NCBI GenBank assembly: GCA_002363155.1
Contig: DEWH01000019.1
Location: 62,001 to 126,000 of the forward strand
DNA from: Ruminococcaceae bacterium UBA3215
GTDB taxonomy: Bacteria > Bacillota > Clostridia > Oscillospirales > Ruminococcaceae
DNA: 64,000 bases
Direction: 5' to 3'
Positions 33,849 through 42,615 of this stretch are shown in pieces. Made by a program: the position numbers and the translations under genes. Under the pieces are notes generated by a model. The model had not been told where the DNA came from. It saw only the letters and a list, made by a program, of their open reading frames with translations, and did not search any database. Numbering within the stretch: position 1 is the first letter of the stretch; each line of letters starts with the position of its first letter.

Positions 33849-34253
33849 TTAGCGGATCACGCAGGAAAAGTCTTTGCGGCAGCATGGACAGCAGACGGTA
33901 TGACTGCCTTTCTGTTTCGGAAGCCGGAGCGTTTTTCTGCAGTTCGGGCAAGTCCGGTAAACGTGGGTCTTGCGGTCGGTAAATTTCCGCTTCTGCAGAT
34001 TGAAGAAACTTCTTGCCTTGCCGACGACCCCGAGAAACCATTCATTCTCTCTGCGCCGGTCGTAGATCTTGCGTGACATAGTGCGGTAAATGCTCCAGAC
34101 CATTACTGTCATTATCAGCGCATACAGTATTACCGAGCGCACAAAGACATTGACAATGATAAGCGCCGTACAAAGGATCAGAGCCGCAGTGCCGAGCTGG
34201 TCATTTCCGTATCTGCCGCCCATGAACCGGATAACATTTTCTTTGAATTTCAT
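33849..34253 (-). CDS. Small membrane protein with C-terminal zinc ribbon
   Basis: 134 residues from the ATG at 34253 (SD AAAAGG is eleven bases upstream; an ATG nine bases earlier is too close to it). Two adjacent hydrophobic segments lie at about 20-55, then a basic stretch KARSFFNLQKRKFTDRK, and a C-terminal zinc ribbon CPNCRKTLRLPKQKGSHTVCCPCCRKDF with two CxxC pairs. It starts 18 bases after the stop of the DnaJ-domain gene, which also has a membrane segment, so the two may form a membrane complex. I know no assigned function; clostridial J-domain genes often have such zinc-ribbon neighbours. Confidence 0.75.
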   Translation of the reverse strand: MKFKENVIRFMGGRYGNDQLGTAALILCTALIIVNVFVRSVILYALIMTVMVWSIYRTMSRKIYDRRRENEWFLGVVGKARSFFNLQKRKFTDRKTHVYRTCPNCRKTLRLPKQKGSHTVCCPCCRKDFSCVIR

Positions 34254-34271
34254 AACTGTCATATCCTTTTA

Positions 34272-34748
34272 TTAAAATATGGGGAAAAAGAAGATCGAGA
34301 AAGCGAATCGTAAAAAAACTAACAGAAGCACTGTCCTTATCACAGCCTTCAGTATATCGAAGAAGCCGAATGTGCGGTAGTACTGCCTGTCGTCATCATC
34401 ACTGCTGCCGGACATATTGCCGAAACCGAATCCGTAATACCTCCTGCCGTACGTGCTACGGTACTCTTCAAACGGGTCGGTGTAGCCGGGACCGGCATTC
34501 CCGTATGTCTGATATCCGCGGGCGCGGCTGCTGTATGAGCTGTCTGTTCCCGTGTATGATCTCCTGCCGGAACGAATGTCCTTAATTGCCTCGTAGGCAG
34601 TATTGATCTCCTTCATCTTTGCCTCGGCAGCGGTATTTCCGGGGTTCAGATCGGGGTGATACTGACGGGCGAGCTTTTTGTACGCCTTGGATATTTCTTC
34701 ATCGGTTGCCGATGATGCCACTCCGAGTACTGAATAGGGATCGTTCAT
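34272..34748 (-). CDS. J-domain (DnaJ-like) membrane protein
   Basis: 158 residues from the ATG at 34748; the in-frame ATG six bases earlier lies only two bases from SD GGAGA, so the second is preferred. Residues 1-62 are a J domain: DPYSVLGVASSATDEEISKAYKKLARQYHPDLNPG with the HPD triad that stimulates Hsp70 ATPase. A Tyr/Ser/Gly-rich linker follows, and a hydrophobic stretch VIRTVLLLVFLRFAFSIFFF anchors the C terminus. It lacks the zinc finger and client-binding domains of true DnaJ, so it is a specialised co-chaperone acting at the membrane. It is co-transcribed with the zinc-ribbon protein. Confidence 0.9.
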   Translation of the reverse strand: MNDPYSVLGVASSATDEEISKAYKKLARQYHPDLNPGNTAAEAKMKEINTAYEAIKDIRSGRRSYTGTDSSYSSRARGYQTYGNAGPGYTDPFEEYRSTYGRRYYGFGFGNMSGSSDDDDRQYYRTFGFFDILKAVIRTVLLLVFLRFAFSIFFFPIF

Positions 34749-34932
34749 GGACATTCTCCTTTCCGGTTTATTCTGACTTATCTCTTTTATAATAATATCT
34801 CATTATCTTTACAGTACATTCAGCGTTATGTGAAAATTTGGTGAAATTTATCCGGTTTTATCGGCGCAATAAATGAAATTTCCGCAGTATCGGTTGTATC
34901 GCGTAACTTTTCAAAAAAAACCGGCAGGGATA

Positions 34933-34961
34933 TTGCAAAATGCACGGAAATATATTATAAT
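34933..34961 (+). promoter_or_regulatory. Sigma-A promoter of the BAX-inhibitor-like gene
   Basis: TTGCAA, 17 bases, TATAAT; leader about 70 bases, SD AAGGAGG. Confidence 0.75.
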
Positions 34962-35035
34962 AAATTATAGAATGGTTAGGTATATGCGCGTACGCTGTCA
35001 TCGTAAACCGCATCTTTATCCAAGGAGGAACAAAT

Positions 35036-35878
35036 ATGTCAAGCAATGCAAAATCAAGCGGCCATATTCTTGCACAGAACCCTGTCATCAGAAAATTGTC
35101 AAAGATCAGAGAGTATGGAAGCGAGAATGCCTGCACATACAAGGGAATAACCGCAAAACTTGTATTCTTTCTTTTAGTAACAGCCGCAGGCGTCGGATTG
35201 GCAGTATTCATGAAGTTCACCGGAGTATTCGCCGGAGAGCTGATATTCGATCAGCCATTATATGAGGAAGGTACACCGGTACTTATCTATGCCAATGAGA
35301 TGTTATACGTTCTTATCGCAGGCATTATCTCTGTCATAACTCCCTTGCTTGCGGTGTTCATCAAAGCTACGATCCCCGTTACAGGCTCGCTATTCTGCGC
35401 GGCGATAGGCTATCTGCTTGCCTGGCTGGCAACAACATTTGCTGACAGGTATCTCGCTCCGGTGCTTCTTGCGCTTGTAATAACCCTTATTATTGTATTT
35501 ACCATGGGATTTCTGTACGGAATGGGCATCATCAAGGTCACAAGCAAGGTAAAGACATTCATCATCACAGCAATGATCACGGTATGTGTGGGAAGTCTGC
35601 TGGTATTCATCGGCTCACTTATCCCTTTCACCAGCGGCATTGTTGCTCAGCTTGCGGCGAATCCGGTGCTTTCGATAGGCGGAAGCGCAATTATGGTAGT
35701 TGTCGGCACGCTGTTTCTGCTTGTTGATTTTGATACGATCCGCGAATGCGTAGAAAACGGACTTCCTAAGAAGTATGAGTGGTATGCGGCATACGGTCTT
35801 GCGTTCAGCGTTATCTGGCTCTATTTCAAAGTTCTCGATCTTGTACTCAAAATAATGGGAAAGAGCAGAAGCAACTGA
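35036..35878 (+). CDS. Bax inhibitor-1/YccA-family membrane protein
   Basis: 280 residues with seven hydrophobic segments after a polar N terminus of about 40 residues. The early SENACTYKGITAKLVFFLLV and the late LLVDFDTIRECVENGLPKKYEWYAAYGLAFSVIWLYFKVLDLVLKI match the BI-1-like YccA group, in which conserved Asp residues line a calcium leak pore. In bacteria the role is unclear; links to ion leak and membrane-protein quality control have been reported for relatives. The SD AAGGAGG is strong. The gene has its own promoter and a terminator 180 bases downstream. Confidence 0.88.
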   Translation: MSSNAKSSGHILAQNPVIRKLSKIREYGSENACTYKGITAKLVFFLLVTAAGVGLAVFMKFTGVFAGELIFDQPLYEEGTPVLIYANEMLYVLIAGIISVITPLLAVFIKATIPVTGSLFCAAIGYLLAWLATTFADRYLAPVLLALVITLIIVFTMGFLYGMGIIKVTSKVKTFIITAMITVCVGSLLVFIGSLIPFTSGIVAQLAANPVLSIGGSAIMVVVGTLFLLVDFDTIRECVENGLPKKYEWYAAYGLAFSVIWLYFKVLDLVLKIMGKSRSN

Positions 35879-35880
35879 TA

Positions 35881-36050
35881 GTATTTGAAGAAAATACTCT
35901 GAACCGTTCTTTATGCGAGAGTTGAGGCTGTATTCACCCTTATCGCCTGCTTTGTATGCTATATGGCGGTAAGTTTCGTCATAATCCACTTCACTTTCGG
36001 AAAGAAGGAGCTTGATTTCTGAGCCGAAGAAACCGGATATATCGTAAAAA
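35881..36050 (-). other. Possible remnant reading frame after the BI-1 gene
   Basis: On the minus strand this gap reads VLYFYDISGFFGSEIKLL, LSESEVDYDETYRHIAYKAG and so on, protein-like in composition, but it has no SD and then continues antisense through the BI-1 gene. It could be a decayed gene end. I do not call it a gene. Confidence 0.25.
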
Positions 36051-36054
36051 TACA

Positions 36055-36093
36055 AAACCATGCACCGATCGTTTGTCGATGCATGGTTTTTCT
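36055..36093. terminator. Bidirectional terminator between BI-1 and GH42 genes
   Basis: AAACCATGCA and TGCATGGTTT, with inner CCGA/TCGA partial pairing, followed by TTTTT on the plus strand and TTTTG on the minus strand. Confidence 0.85.
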
Positions 36094-36136
36094 TATTCGT
36101 TTTTATACTATCTATCCGTAGACAAAACCAAGTAAT

Positions 36137-36205
36137 TTCGTCACGATTCAGATATGCGCGCAGAGCGCGCTCCATAATTGTGCATTGTGCATTGTGAATT
36201 GTGCA
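36137..36205 (-). repeat. Heptamer-hairpin element, copy D (11 bases after GH42 stop)
   Basis: On the minus strand: TGCACAA, TTCACAA, TGCACAA, TGCACAA, TTATGG, hairpin GCGCGC-TCT-GCGCGC, tail TCTGAATCGTGACGA. Nearly identical to copy B in heptamers and hairpin. Confidence 0.85.
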
Positions 36206-36216
36206 TTTGAATAATA

Positions 36217-38157
36217 TTACTTTCTTATAATGCTCATTCCGAACGGTTCCAGCGTGATATCCTTACCGTCAAGGTGTACCGTTTTCTCACTGCCGGAGTT
36301 GTTGAATACGAACATCGCAGTCACTCCGTTTCCGGTGCGCACGGTAACTTCAACATTTTCCGGAAGCTCTGCAATATACGGTATTCCGCTGTCATCGAGC
36401 ATCGTTTTTGCGAGCTTTTCATACATTTTCCGCTCGCCCACAGTCCCGATATAATACGCGGTACCGCTGCCGTATCTGTTTACGGTCACAGCCGGCTTGC
36501 CTGCGTAGAAGTCGCTGTCGTAGCAGGCAAGAGCTTCCGCGGTATCCGTTTCGAGAATATCGCACCACTGCCTGCAATCGAACACCTCTCCGTCTGTGAA
36601 TCTCAGCTTCGCTCTGCTCCAGCCTATCGGGTCATACTCCGCTGCATGGCAGCCGGCAAGTTCCTTATAAACCGTCGGAAGCTGCTCCATAATGCAGTTG
36701 TTATTGCAGTCCTTGACTCCGCTTCTTGCCGTGATAACCACAGTTCCGCCGGACTTTGCAAAGCTGTACAGCCTGCTCACGGTATCATCGTTTACGATAT
36801 AAAGTGTCGGTACGCAGACGATCTTGTACTGCGAGATATCCTCGTGCTCATCAATTATATCCACGTTCACGCCGTATCTTGCAAATGCCTGGTGTATAAG
36901 CTTTATCTGCTCCATATAGCTGAATCCGTCGGTCTGCGGCTGAAGCTTGAATGCCGCCTCGCTTTCCGGCGAAAACAGTACGGCGACATCTGCGCGCAGT
37001 TCGGTTCCGCGAAGATCGGCAAGACCTTCCGCTTCTCTGCATAACTCCGCAAATTCCGCGAATCGTCTGCCGGGAACATTCGAGTGGTCTATCAGACCGT
37101 GCCAGTGCATTTCCGCGCCTGTATTTGCCGTGCGCCAGCGGAAATGCACTACCGTGTCCGCGCCGTGGGCGAACGCCTGTAAGGCATAGCCTTTAATCAT
37201 GCCGGGACGGGTGGTTTTCTGCATGGGCATCCAGCAGCCGATACCGCCGCTGAGCTGCTCCATTATCCAGAAATCCTTTCTCTTGATGCCGCGCATCAGA
37301 TCAAGGTGAGGCGCATGGGTATAGATATCTTCATAGTCGTCGGGAATGCCGGTGGCGGGGTAGTTGTCGTAGGACACGAAATCGAGGTCAGCGAAAAGCT
37401 CCCGGAAAGCGGGCATATTGCTGCAGAACCAGGTGTTTGTGGTGATCTTTGCGCCGGGGATATGGGAACGGATAATGTCAGCCTGGAATTCAGCGAACTC
37501 TGTCACATCTTCGGCTGCACGGCGGCGGAGATCCAGCATATAGGCGGGATTGAGCCATGCGGGATTATAGCCCCCGTAAGGCGGGTCAACCTGCTCCCAT
37601 GAAGAATACTCGCCGCTCCAGACGACATTCCCGTAAGCACGGTTGAGCGCTTCTATCGTTCCGTACTTGTTTTTAAGCCATTCACGGTGCTTATCAGTAC
37701 AGGTCTCGCAGTAACAGATGTTCGCTTCAAGCTCGTTGTCTATCTGCCATGCTATCACATTTCCGAAGTTACTGTAATGCGCGGCGAGCCGATCAACGAT
37801 GCGCCATGCGTATTCGCGGAAAACAGGGGAGTTCATACAGCGATGACCGCGTATGCCGATCGGGTTTGTCTTTCCGTTGTCACCGACGGGCAGTATGTCC
37901 GGGTGTTTTTCGCAGAGCCACCTCGGCGGACAGTTAGTCGGAGTTCCTATGACAACGTCGATGCTGTGGTCTGCGAAGATCCGGACTGCTTCATCAAGCC
38001 ATTCAAAGTCAAAAACACCGTCGGAGGGTTCAAGCCTGCACCAAGCAAATTCCGCAAGCCGGACGAGCTTCACGCCCGTTTCTGCCATAAGCTTTGCATC
38101 TTCGCTCCACATTTTCTTATCCCAGTGCTCGGGGTAGTAATCGACGCCAATTCTCAT
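36217..38157 (-). CDS. Beta-galactosidase, GH42 family
   Basis: 646-residue intracellular glycosidase cleaving terminal beta-galactosides. The N-terminal barrel begins RIGVDYYPEHWDKKMWSEDAKLM; the acid/base Glu lies in NVIAWQIDNELEAN near residue 142 and the nucleophile Glu in DFWIMEQLSGG near 300. A cysteine group CYCETC right after the acid/base residue and further Cys nearby fit the GH42 zinc site. A trimerisation domain and a C-terminal beta domain follow. There is no signal peptide, so the substrate must be imported. It starts 33 bases after the GH2 gene on the same strand, SD AAAGGAAAAG, and is probably the last gene of that transcript. Confidence 0.94.
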   Translation of the reverse strand: MRIGVDYYPEHWDKKMWSEDAKLMAETGVKLVRLAEFAWCRLEPSDGVFDFEWLDEAVRIFADHSIDVVIGTPTNCPPRWLCEKHPDILPVGDNGKTNPIGIRGHRCMNSPVFREYAWRIVDRLAAHYSNFGNVIAWQIDNELEANICYCETCTDKHREWLKNKYGTIEALNRAYGNVVWSGEYSSWEQVDPPYGGYNPAWLNPAYMLDLRRRAAEDVTEFAEFQADIIRSHIPGAKITTNTWFCSNMPAFRELFADLDFVSYDNYPATGIPDDYEDIYTHAPHLDLMRGIKRKDFWIMEQLSGGIGCWMPMQKTTRPGMIKGYALQAFAHGADTVVHFRWRTANTGAEMHWHGLIDHSNVPGRRFAEFAELCREAEGLADLRGTELRADVAVLFSPESEAAFKLQPQTDGFSYMEQIKLIHQAFARYGVNVDIIDEHEDISQYKIVCVPTLYIVNDDTVSRLYSFAKSGGTVVITARSGVKDCNNNCIMEQLPTVYKELAGCHAAEYDPIGWSRAKLRFTDGEVFDCRQWCDILETDTAEALACYDSDFYAGKPAVTVNRYGSGTAYYIGTVGERKMYEKLAKTMLDDSGIPYIAELPENVEVTVRTGNGVTAMFVFNNSGSEKTVHLDGKDITLEPFGMSIIRK

Positions 38158-38190
38158 ATCTTTTCCTTTCCGGCGAGCTGACCGCCGGTA

Positions 38191-41184
38191 TCAGCATATT
38201 CCGGGAATTATCCTGATTTTACCGGATATTTCCGGCAGTCCGATCCTGTACTTTTCGGCAAGTTCCGGTCCGCATGCGTGAGAACCTACTCCCGCCATTG
38301 CAAAGTCAGCGCAGATCACATTGTATTCCGACTTTTCGAGCTCGAAGTTGTGACGTTTGTTTGCAAGCTCTTCCTGGGTGTATTCCGACGCACTGAACGA
38401 GAAGCCGTCGGGGTTTGTGAACGAGAGTGCAGTCCTGTCGCCGAGCACCGTCATTCTCGTGCAGCCGTAATGGGAGCCGTTCTCCTGCGGTCTGATGTAG
38501 TCCTCGTGCATATCCGCGATATCTGCGCTGAAATTGCCGATGTAGGAAGCAAGGTGCTTGTCGATGTAGCTCTCATAGGGCCCGTAGCCGTAGTATTCAA
38601 CTGCGGAGAAGCGTTTCGGCATGAACAGCCGCAGTCCGAACCTCGGCAGAAACTCGACTTTGTTCGATGTCACGGCACTGCATGAAATATCCAGCGCGCC
38701 GCTTCCGCCGATGCGGTATTCGGCGATCATTCTCGCAAAGGGCTGGTGTATGCTCCAGCCGAAGGACTGTTTTACGCGGATAACGGCGCAGTTGTCTTCC
38801 TCTGTGATGTTCGTTTCGTAAACCTTGACAATGTAGTCGTTCAGATGTGCCGAATACCAGTCGCCTTTCATTGTGTCGTTATCCACCGGGGCACGGAAGA
38901 AGTTGTACTCCATTGGCTTTGCGAGGATATTCTCACCGTTCACGGCGATGCAGTCAAACTGCGCTGTCCGGCGGTTGAACACATACGATACATTACTTGC
39001 GGAAATGCGGTATTCAAGCGGGGTCTCGGTGAATGTAGGAGCCGTTTCCGATACGGGAGGTACTGCCTTTTCCGCGGTGTATATTTTCAGCTGATCGAAG
39101 CAGACTTCCGCACCCTCCGGGAATACGCCGTAACCGTTCTTGGCGGTGAAGATGAAGCGGATATACGCGTCATTTTCGAACGTTCCCGAAGTCTCCGGTA
39201 TCGCAGTTTCAACCGTTCCCATTGGCGGCACGGAGAATGTGAAACTGCCCTCGGACGCTTTTCCGCCGTCGCAGGTGATCTCCCATTTGCAGTCAAGGAA
39301 CTCGCCCGCGTCTATGAACCGCAGCAGGCTGTTTATCACGAAAGTTCCGGCAGTCTTACCTGCAGTCACTCTCACAGGGCGGTACGCCTGCTTCACTTCA
39401 AGCAGTCCGGTGTGGGGAGTTCTGTCGGGGTAGCAGAGCGCGTCCATGCAGAAGTTGCCGTCATTGTGGCGTTCTCCGCTGTCACCGCCGTAGCCGTATT
39501 TCGGCTTGCCGTCCTCTGTAAATCCGAGGATAACGGCATGGTCTGCCCACTCCCACACAAGCCCGCCGCATAGCCTGTCACTTGTCATGAACAGGTTGTG
39601 ATAGTCTTCAAGATCTCCGGGTCCGTTGCCCATGGCGTGGCAGTATTCGCAGAGAATGAACGGACGCTTTTCGTCCTTTTTTGCAAGGAATTTTTCGATA
39701 TCGGCAGGAGAAGTGTACATCTCAGAGACCACGTCAAGCACATCGTCCGGTGTGTCGTCGAGCTTGTGAGTGCTTTCGTAATGCACGGGTCGGGTGCTGT
39801 CGAGTGATTTTATCAGCTTCGCCGCTTCCCGGAAGTTCTCTCCGTAGCCGCTCTCGTTTCCGAGTGACCAGAAAATGACGCAGGGGCGGTTTATATCACG
39901 CGTGACCAGCAGCCTTTCGCGGTCGAGAATAGCTTCTTTGAACTGCGGATCTTTCGCTATCAGCGCGATGCCGTTGTAGCCGTCTGCCCATGTCCATTTC
40001 AGATCGTTATAGACGTTCACGCAGCCGTGGCTTTCGAGGTCGGCTTCGTCGATGACGTACAGCCCAAGCTCGTCGCACATAGCGTAGAATTCCGGCGCGT
40101 TCGGGTAGTGCGAGGTTCGCACGGCGTTGATGTTGTGGCGCTTCATGAGTGTGAGATCGCGGCGCATTCTCTCCCTGTCCGCGTAATATCCCGTGTCGGG
40201 GTAGCTGTCGTGGCGGTTCACACCGAACAGCTTGATGTGCCGTCCGTTGAGCTTCAGAACGCCGTCCGTGATCTCTACTTTGCGGAATCCCACGCGCTCA
40301 CCGATAAGCTCGTTGTCTGTCTCAATTTCAAGCCTGTACAGATACGGCGACTCCGCCGACCACAGCTTCACATCACCGACTGTGCGCTCGAATGTTCCGC
40401 CGTCGCATACATCTCCAGAGCAGATAAGCTCATCGCCGTCGAACAGGCGCAGCTTCACGTCAGCACCCTGCACCGAAAAGCGGAATCTACCGTCAGTATC
40501 GGCGGTGATACGATAGTTTTCGAGCCGTTTTTCGGGGCGGGACAGCACATACACGTCGCGGAAAATGCCGGAGAGACGGAATTTGTCCTGGTCTTCGAGA
40601 TATGTGCCGTCGCACCATTTCAGCACCGCTGCGGTAATGACGTTTTCGCCCCCGGTCAGCATATCGGTAATGTCAAATTCCGAAGTGTGGTGCGATACCT
40701 GCGAGTAGCCGGCAAACTTCCCGTTCACATAGAGGTAAAAGCAGCTGTCAACGCCCTCGAAACAGAGTATCTTCCGCAGTCCGTCCTGTTTGCAGTCATA
40801 CTTTCTGCGGTACACGCCCACGGGGATATCGTCCGGCACATAGGGTGGGTCGTATGGTATAGGATAGCACACGTTTGTGTACTGCGCCTTGTCGTAGCCG
40901 TGCAATTGCCAGTTCGACGGCACGGGTATCTTCGCCGCGCTCTCCTGTGCAATGAAGTCGTCGGGCATATCTATGATGCTGTCGTAGTATGCAAAGTCCC
41001 AGTCGCCGTTCAGCAGCTCAAAAAAACGGGACTGCTCACGCTCCGAAAATGCGTGCTGTTCCTTTCCGAACGGTATGAAATACGAGTGGCAGGGAAGTGT
41101 GCCTATATGCAGCTTCGCCGGATCCTCGTGAAAAGTCATGAAGCTTTTGGGCGAACCTTGTTCTGCAATAATTGAAATATCCAT
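38191..41184 (-). CDS. lacZ: Beta-galactosidase, GH2 family (LacZ-like)
   Basis: 997 residues, the length of classic LacZ. In order: sugar-binding jelly-roll (about 40-210), immunoglobulin-like domain, TIM barrel with the GH2 signature VNRHDSYPDTGYY near 325 and RTSHYPNAPEFYAMCDELGLYVIDEADLE near 355, acid/base Glu in VIFWSLGNESGYG near 440, and nucleophile Glu in PFILCEYCHAMGNGPGDLEDY near 510; then the large C-terminal beta-sandwich domain. It has no signal peptide. SD GGAGGA precedes the ATG. It follows the DUF815 gene by 28 bases and precedes GH42, so two beta-galactosidases of different families are made together, perhaps for different linkages. Confidence 0.95.
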   Translation of the reverse strand: MDISIIAEQGSPKSFMTFHEDPAKLHIGTLPCHSYFIPFGKEQHAFSEREQSRFFELLNGDWDFAYYDSIIDMPDDFIAQESAAKIPVPSNWQLHGYDKAQYTNVCYPIPYDPPYVPDDIPVGVYRRKYDCKQDGLRKILCFEGVDSCFYLYVNGKFAGYSQVSHHTSEFDITDMLTGGENVITAAVLKWCDGTYLEDQDKFRLSGIFRDVYVLSRPEKRLENYRITADTDGRFRFSVQGADVKLRLFDGDELICSGDVCDGGTFERTVGDVKLWSAESPYLYRLEIETDNELIGERVGFRKVEITDGVLKLNGRHIKLFGVNRHDSYPDTGYYADRERMRRDLTLMKRHNINAVRTSHYPNAPEFYAMCDELGLYVIDEADLESHGCVNVYNDLKWTWADGYNGIALIAKDPQFKEAILDRERLLVTRDINRPCVIFWSLGNESGYGENFREAAKLIKSLDSTRPVHYESTHKLDDTPDDVLDVVSEMYTSPADIEKFLAKKDEKRPFILCEYCHAMGNGPGDLEDYHNLFMTSDRLCGGLVWEWADHAVILGFTEDGKPKYGYGGDSGERHNDGNFCMDALCYPDRTPHTGLLEVKQAYRPVRVTAGKTAGTFVINSLLRFIDAGEFLDCKWEITCDGGKASEGSFTFSVPPMGTVETAIPETSGTFENDAYIRFIFTAKNGYGVFPEGAEVCFDQLKIYTAEKAVPPVSETAPTFTETPLEYRISASNVSYVFNRRTAQFDCIAVNGENILAKPMEYNFFRAPVDNDTMKGDWYSAHLNDYIVKVYETNITEEDNCAVIRVKQSFGWSIHQPFARMIAEYRIGGSGALDISCSAVTSNKVEFLPRFGLRLFMPKRFSAVEYYGYGPYESYIDKHLASYIGNFSADIADMHEDYIRPQENGSHYGCTRMTVLGDRTALSFTNPDGFSFSASEYTQEELANKRHNFELEKSEYNVICADFAMAGVGSHACGPELAEKYRIGLPEISGKIRIIPGIC

Positions 41185-41212
41185 TTTCTCCTCCTTGATG
41201 AGCTTTCGGGTG

Positions 41213-42529
41213 TTACAGGTCTCTGTCCTGCCGGAAGATAAGATAGTTGATGAATTGCTGTGCTGTACGTCCGGATTTGCCTCCGTGCGTCATTTCCCAG
41301 CGCACTGCCTCTTTTTTCAGCTCTTCCTTGTCCATGCGTATGCTGTTTCTTTCGGCAAGGCTCAGAACGATATCAAGATACTCCTTCTGCAAGGGCTTGG
41401 AATAACCGATAGTAACGCCGAATCTGCTTACGAGCGACAGCTTTTCCTCGACGGTATCGGAATGATGTATGTCATCCTGATTTGTATGGTCGTCCTTATC
41501 GTTCCAGCTTTCTTTGATGAGGTGCCGTCTGTTCGATGTGGCATAGATGAGTATGTTGTCCGGCTTTGTCTCCACACCGCCTTCTATCACTGCCTTGAGG
41601 AACTTGTATTCTATCTCGTTTTCTTCAAAAGACAGGTCGTCCATATAGATTATAAACTTGTAATTTCTGTTCTTTATGACCGAAATAATGCTTGACAGGT
41701 ATCTGAACTGATGCTTATAGATCTCGATCATTCTCAGCCCGCGGTCATAGTACTGATTTATTATAGCCTTGATACTTGTTGATTTGCCTGTTCCGCTGTC
41801 GCCGTAGAGCAGAACATTGTTTGCTCTGCTTCCGCTGACGAAAGCCTCGGTATTCTCTACGAGCGCCTGCTTCTGTCTTTCGTAGCCGACGAGGTCATCG
41901 AGCGTTATAACTTCCATATTATTGATCGCATTGAATTTTATCGAGCCGTCTGCTTTTTCTTCTATGCGGAAAGCCTTGTTGAGACCGAACAGCCCTACTC
42001 CGTAGTCGCGGTAGAACTCTGTAACGGCAAGGTAGAACCCGTCGTCGTCAGCGGCATTTTCCATTCGTTCGGTGAGCGCGAGTATCTTCTCACTTACATT
42101 CCAGTTATAGATCTTCTTATTCTTTTTAACGGCTTTATAATCCGAGATTATGGAGAAGCTGTCGATGCCGAGTTCTTTCTCAACTGCGGAGAAGTCATAT
42201 AAGAAGATGCTGCGGATATGCTTCAGATCTTCACGAACCAGAGATATCACCGAGCCGTCCTTTATCTCGCTTTTCTCGCATACAAGAGAGAAGGGATTCT
42301 CGTTCATAACAAGGAAAAACGCGATATAGTTATGCCAGAGGTTCTTATCGAAGCCGTAATCCGTGGCGATAACGAGCAGCCGTTTCAGCTGGGTCTTTAT
42401 GTCTCTTATGACAGCGGAACGGCTGTAATCACCCTGTTCGATCAGCTCGAATATCTCACCGAGCCTGTAGAGGATCGTGTCCTCGTTTATGCTGCCGTAC
42501 ATGAATAATTCCGAAATATCTCTGTACAT
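41213..42529 (-). CDS. DUF815-family AAA-type ATPase
   Basis: 438 residues. An N-terminal helical region of about 200 residues precedes an ATPase core: RQKALVENTEAF near 225, Walker A LLYGDSGTGKSTSIKA near 243, Walker B FIIYMDDLSFEENE near 290, and the sensor-like ILIYATSNRRHLIKESW near 325, which is diagnostic for DUF815. The acidic/His stretch with DDHTNQDDIHHSDTVEEK and RFGVTIGYSKP follow. The function of DUF815 proteins is not established. It lies between the diguanylate cyclase gene (87 bases, with a hairpin between) and the beta-galactosidases (28 bases), so it is probably co-transcribed with the latter. Confidence 0.88.
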   Translation of the reverse strand: MYRDISELFMYGSINEDTILYRLGEIFELIEQGDYSRSAVIRDIKTQLKRLLVIATDYGFDKNLWHNYIAFFLVMNENPFSLVCEKSEIKDGSVISLVREDLKHIRSIFLYDFSAVEKELGIDSFSIISDYKAVKKNKKIYNWNVSEKILALTERMENAADDDGFYLAVTEFYRDYGVGLFGLNKAFRIEEKADGSIKFNAINNMEVITLDDLVGYERQKQALVENTEAFVSGSRANNVLLYGDSGTGKSTSIKAIINQYYDRGLRMIEIYKHQFRYLSSIISVIKNRNYKFIIYMDDLSFEENEIEYKFLKAVIEGGVETKPDNILIYATSNRRHLIKESWNDKDDHTNQDDIHHSDTVEEKLSLVSRFGVTIGYSKPLQKEYLDIVLSLAERNSIRMDKEELKKEAVRWEMTHGGKSGRTAQQFINYLIFRQDRDL

Positions 42530-42586
42530 GGTATGCCTCCGTTAATTACCGCACAGTGTGCCGGTGTACAATGAATTACTTGCGAA

Positions 42587-42610
42587 AACAGCCGCTTTGC
42601 AGCGGCTGTT
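42587..42610 (-). terminator. Hairpin after the diguanylate cyclase gene
   Basis: AACAGCCGCT-TTGC-AGCGGCTGTT, a ten-base stem; on the minus strand it is followed by TTCGC with only a short T-run, so it may be a weak terminator or a processing hairpin before the DUF815 gene. Confidence 0.55.
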
Positions 42611-42615
42611 GTGAT

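Noticed and set aside
35615..36175. 186-codon minus-strand frame after the BI-1 gene
   Set aside because: Most of it is antisense to the BI-1 gene and no SD precedes its start; only the 35881-36050 part looks protein-like, noted as a possible remnant.
40027..41175. 382-codon plus-strand frame opposite the GH2 gene
   Set aside because: Antisense of a LacZ-type gene with intact catalytic motifs; no start signal.
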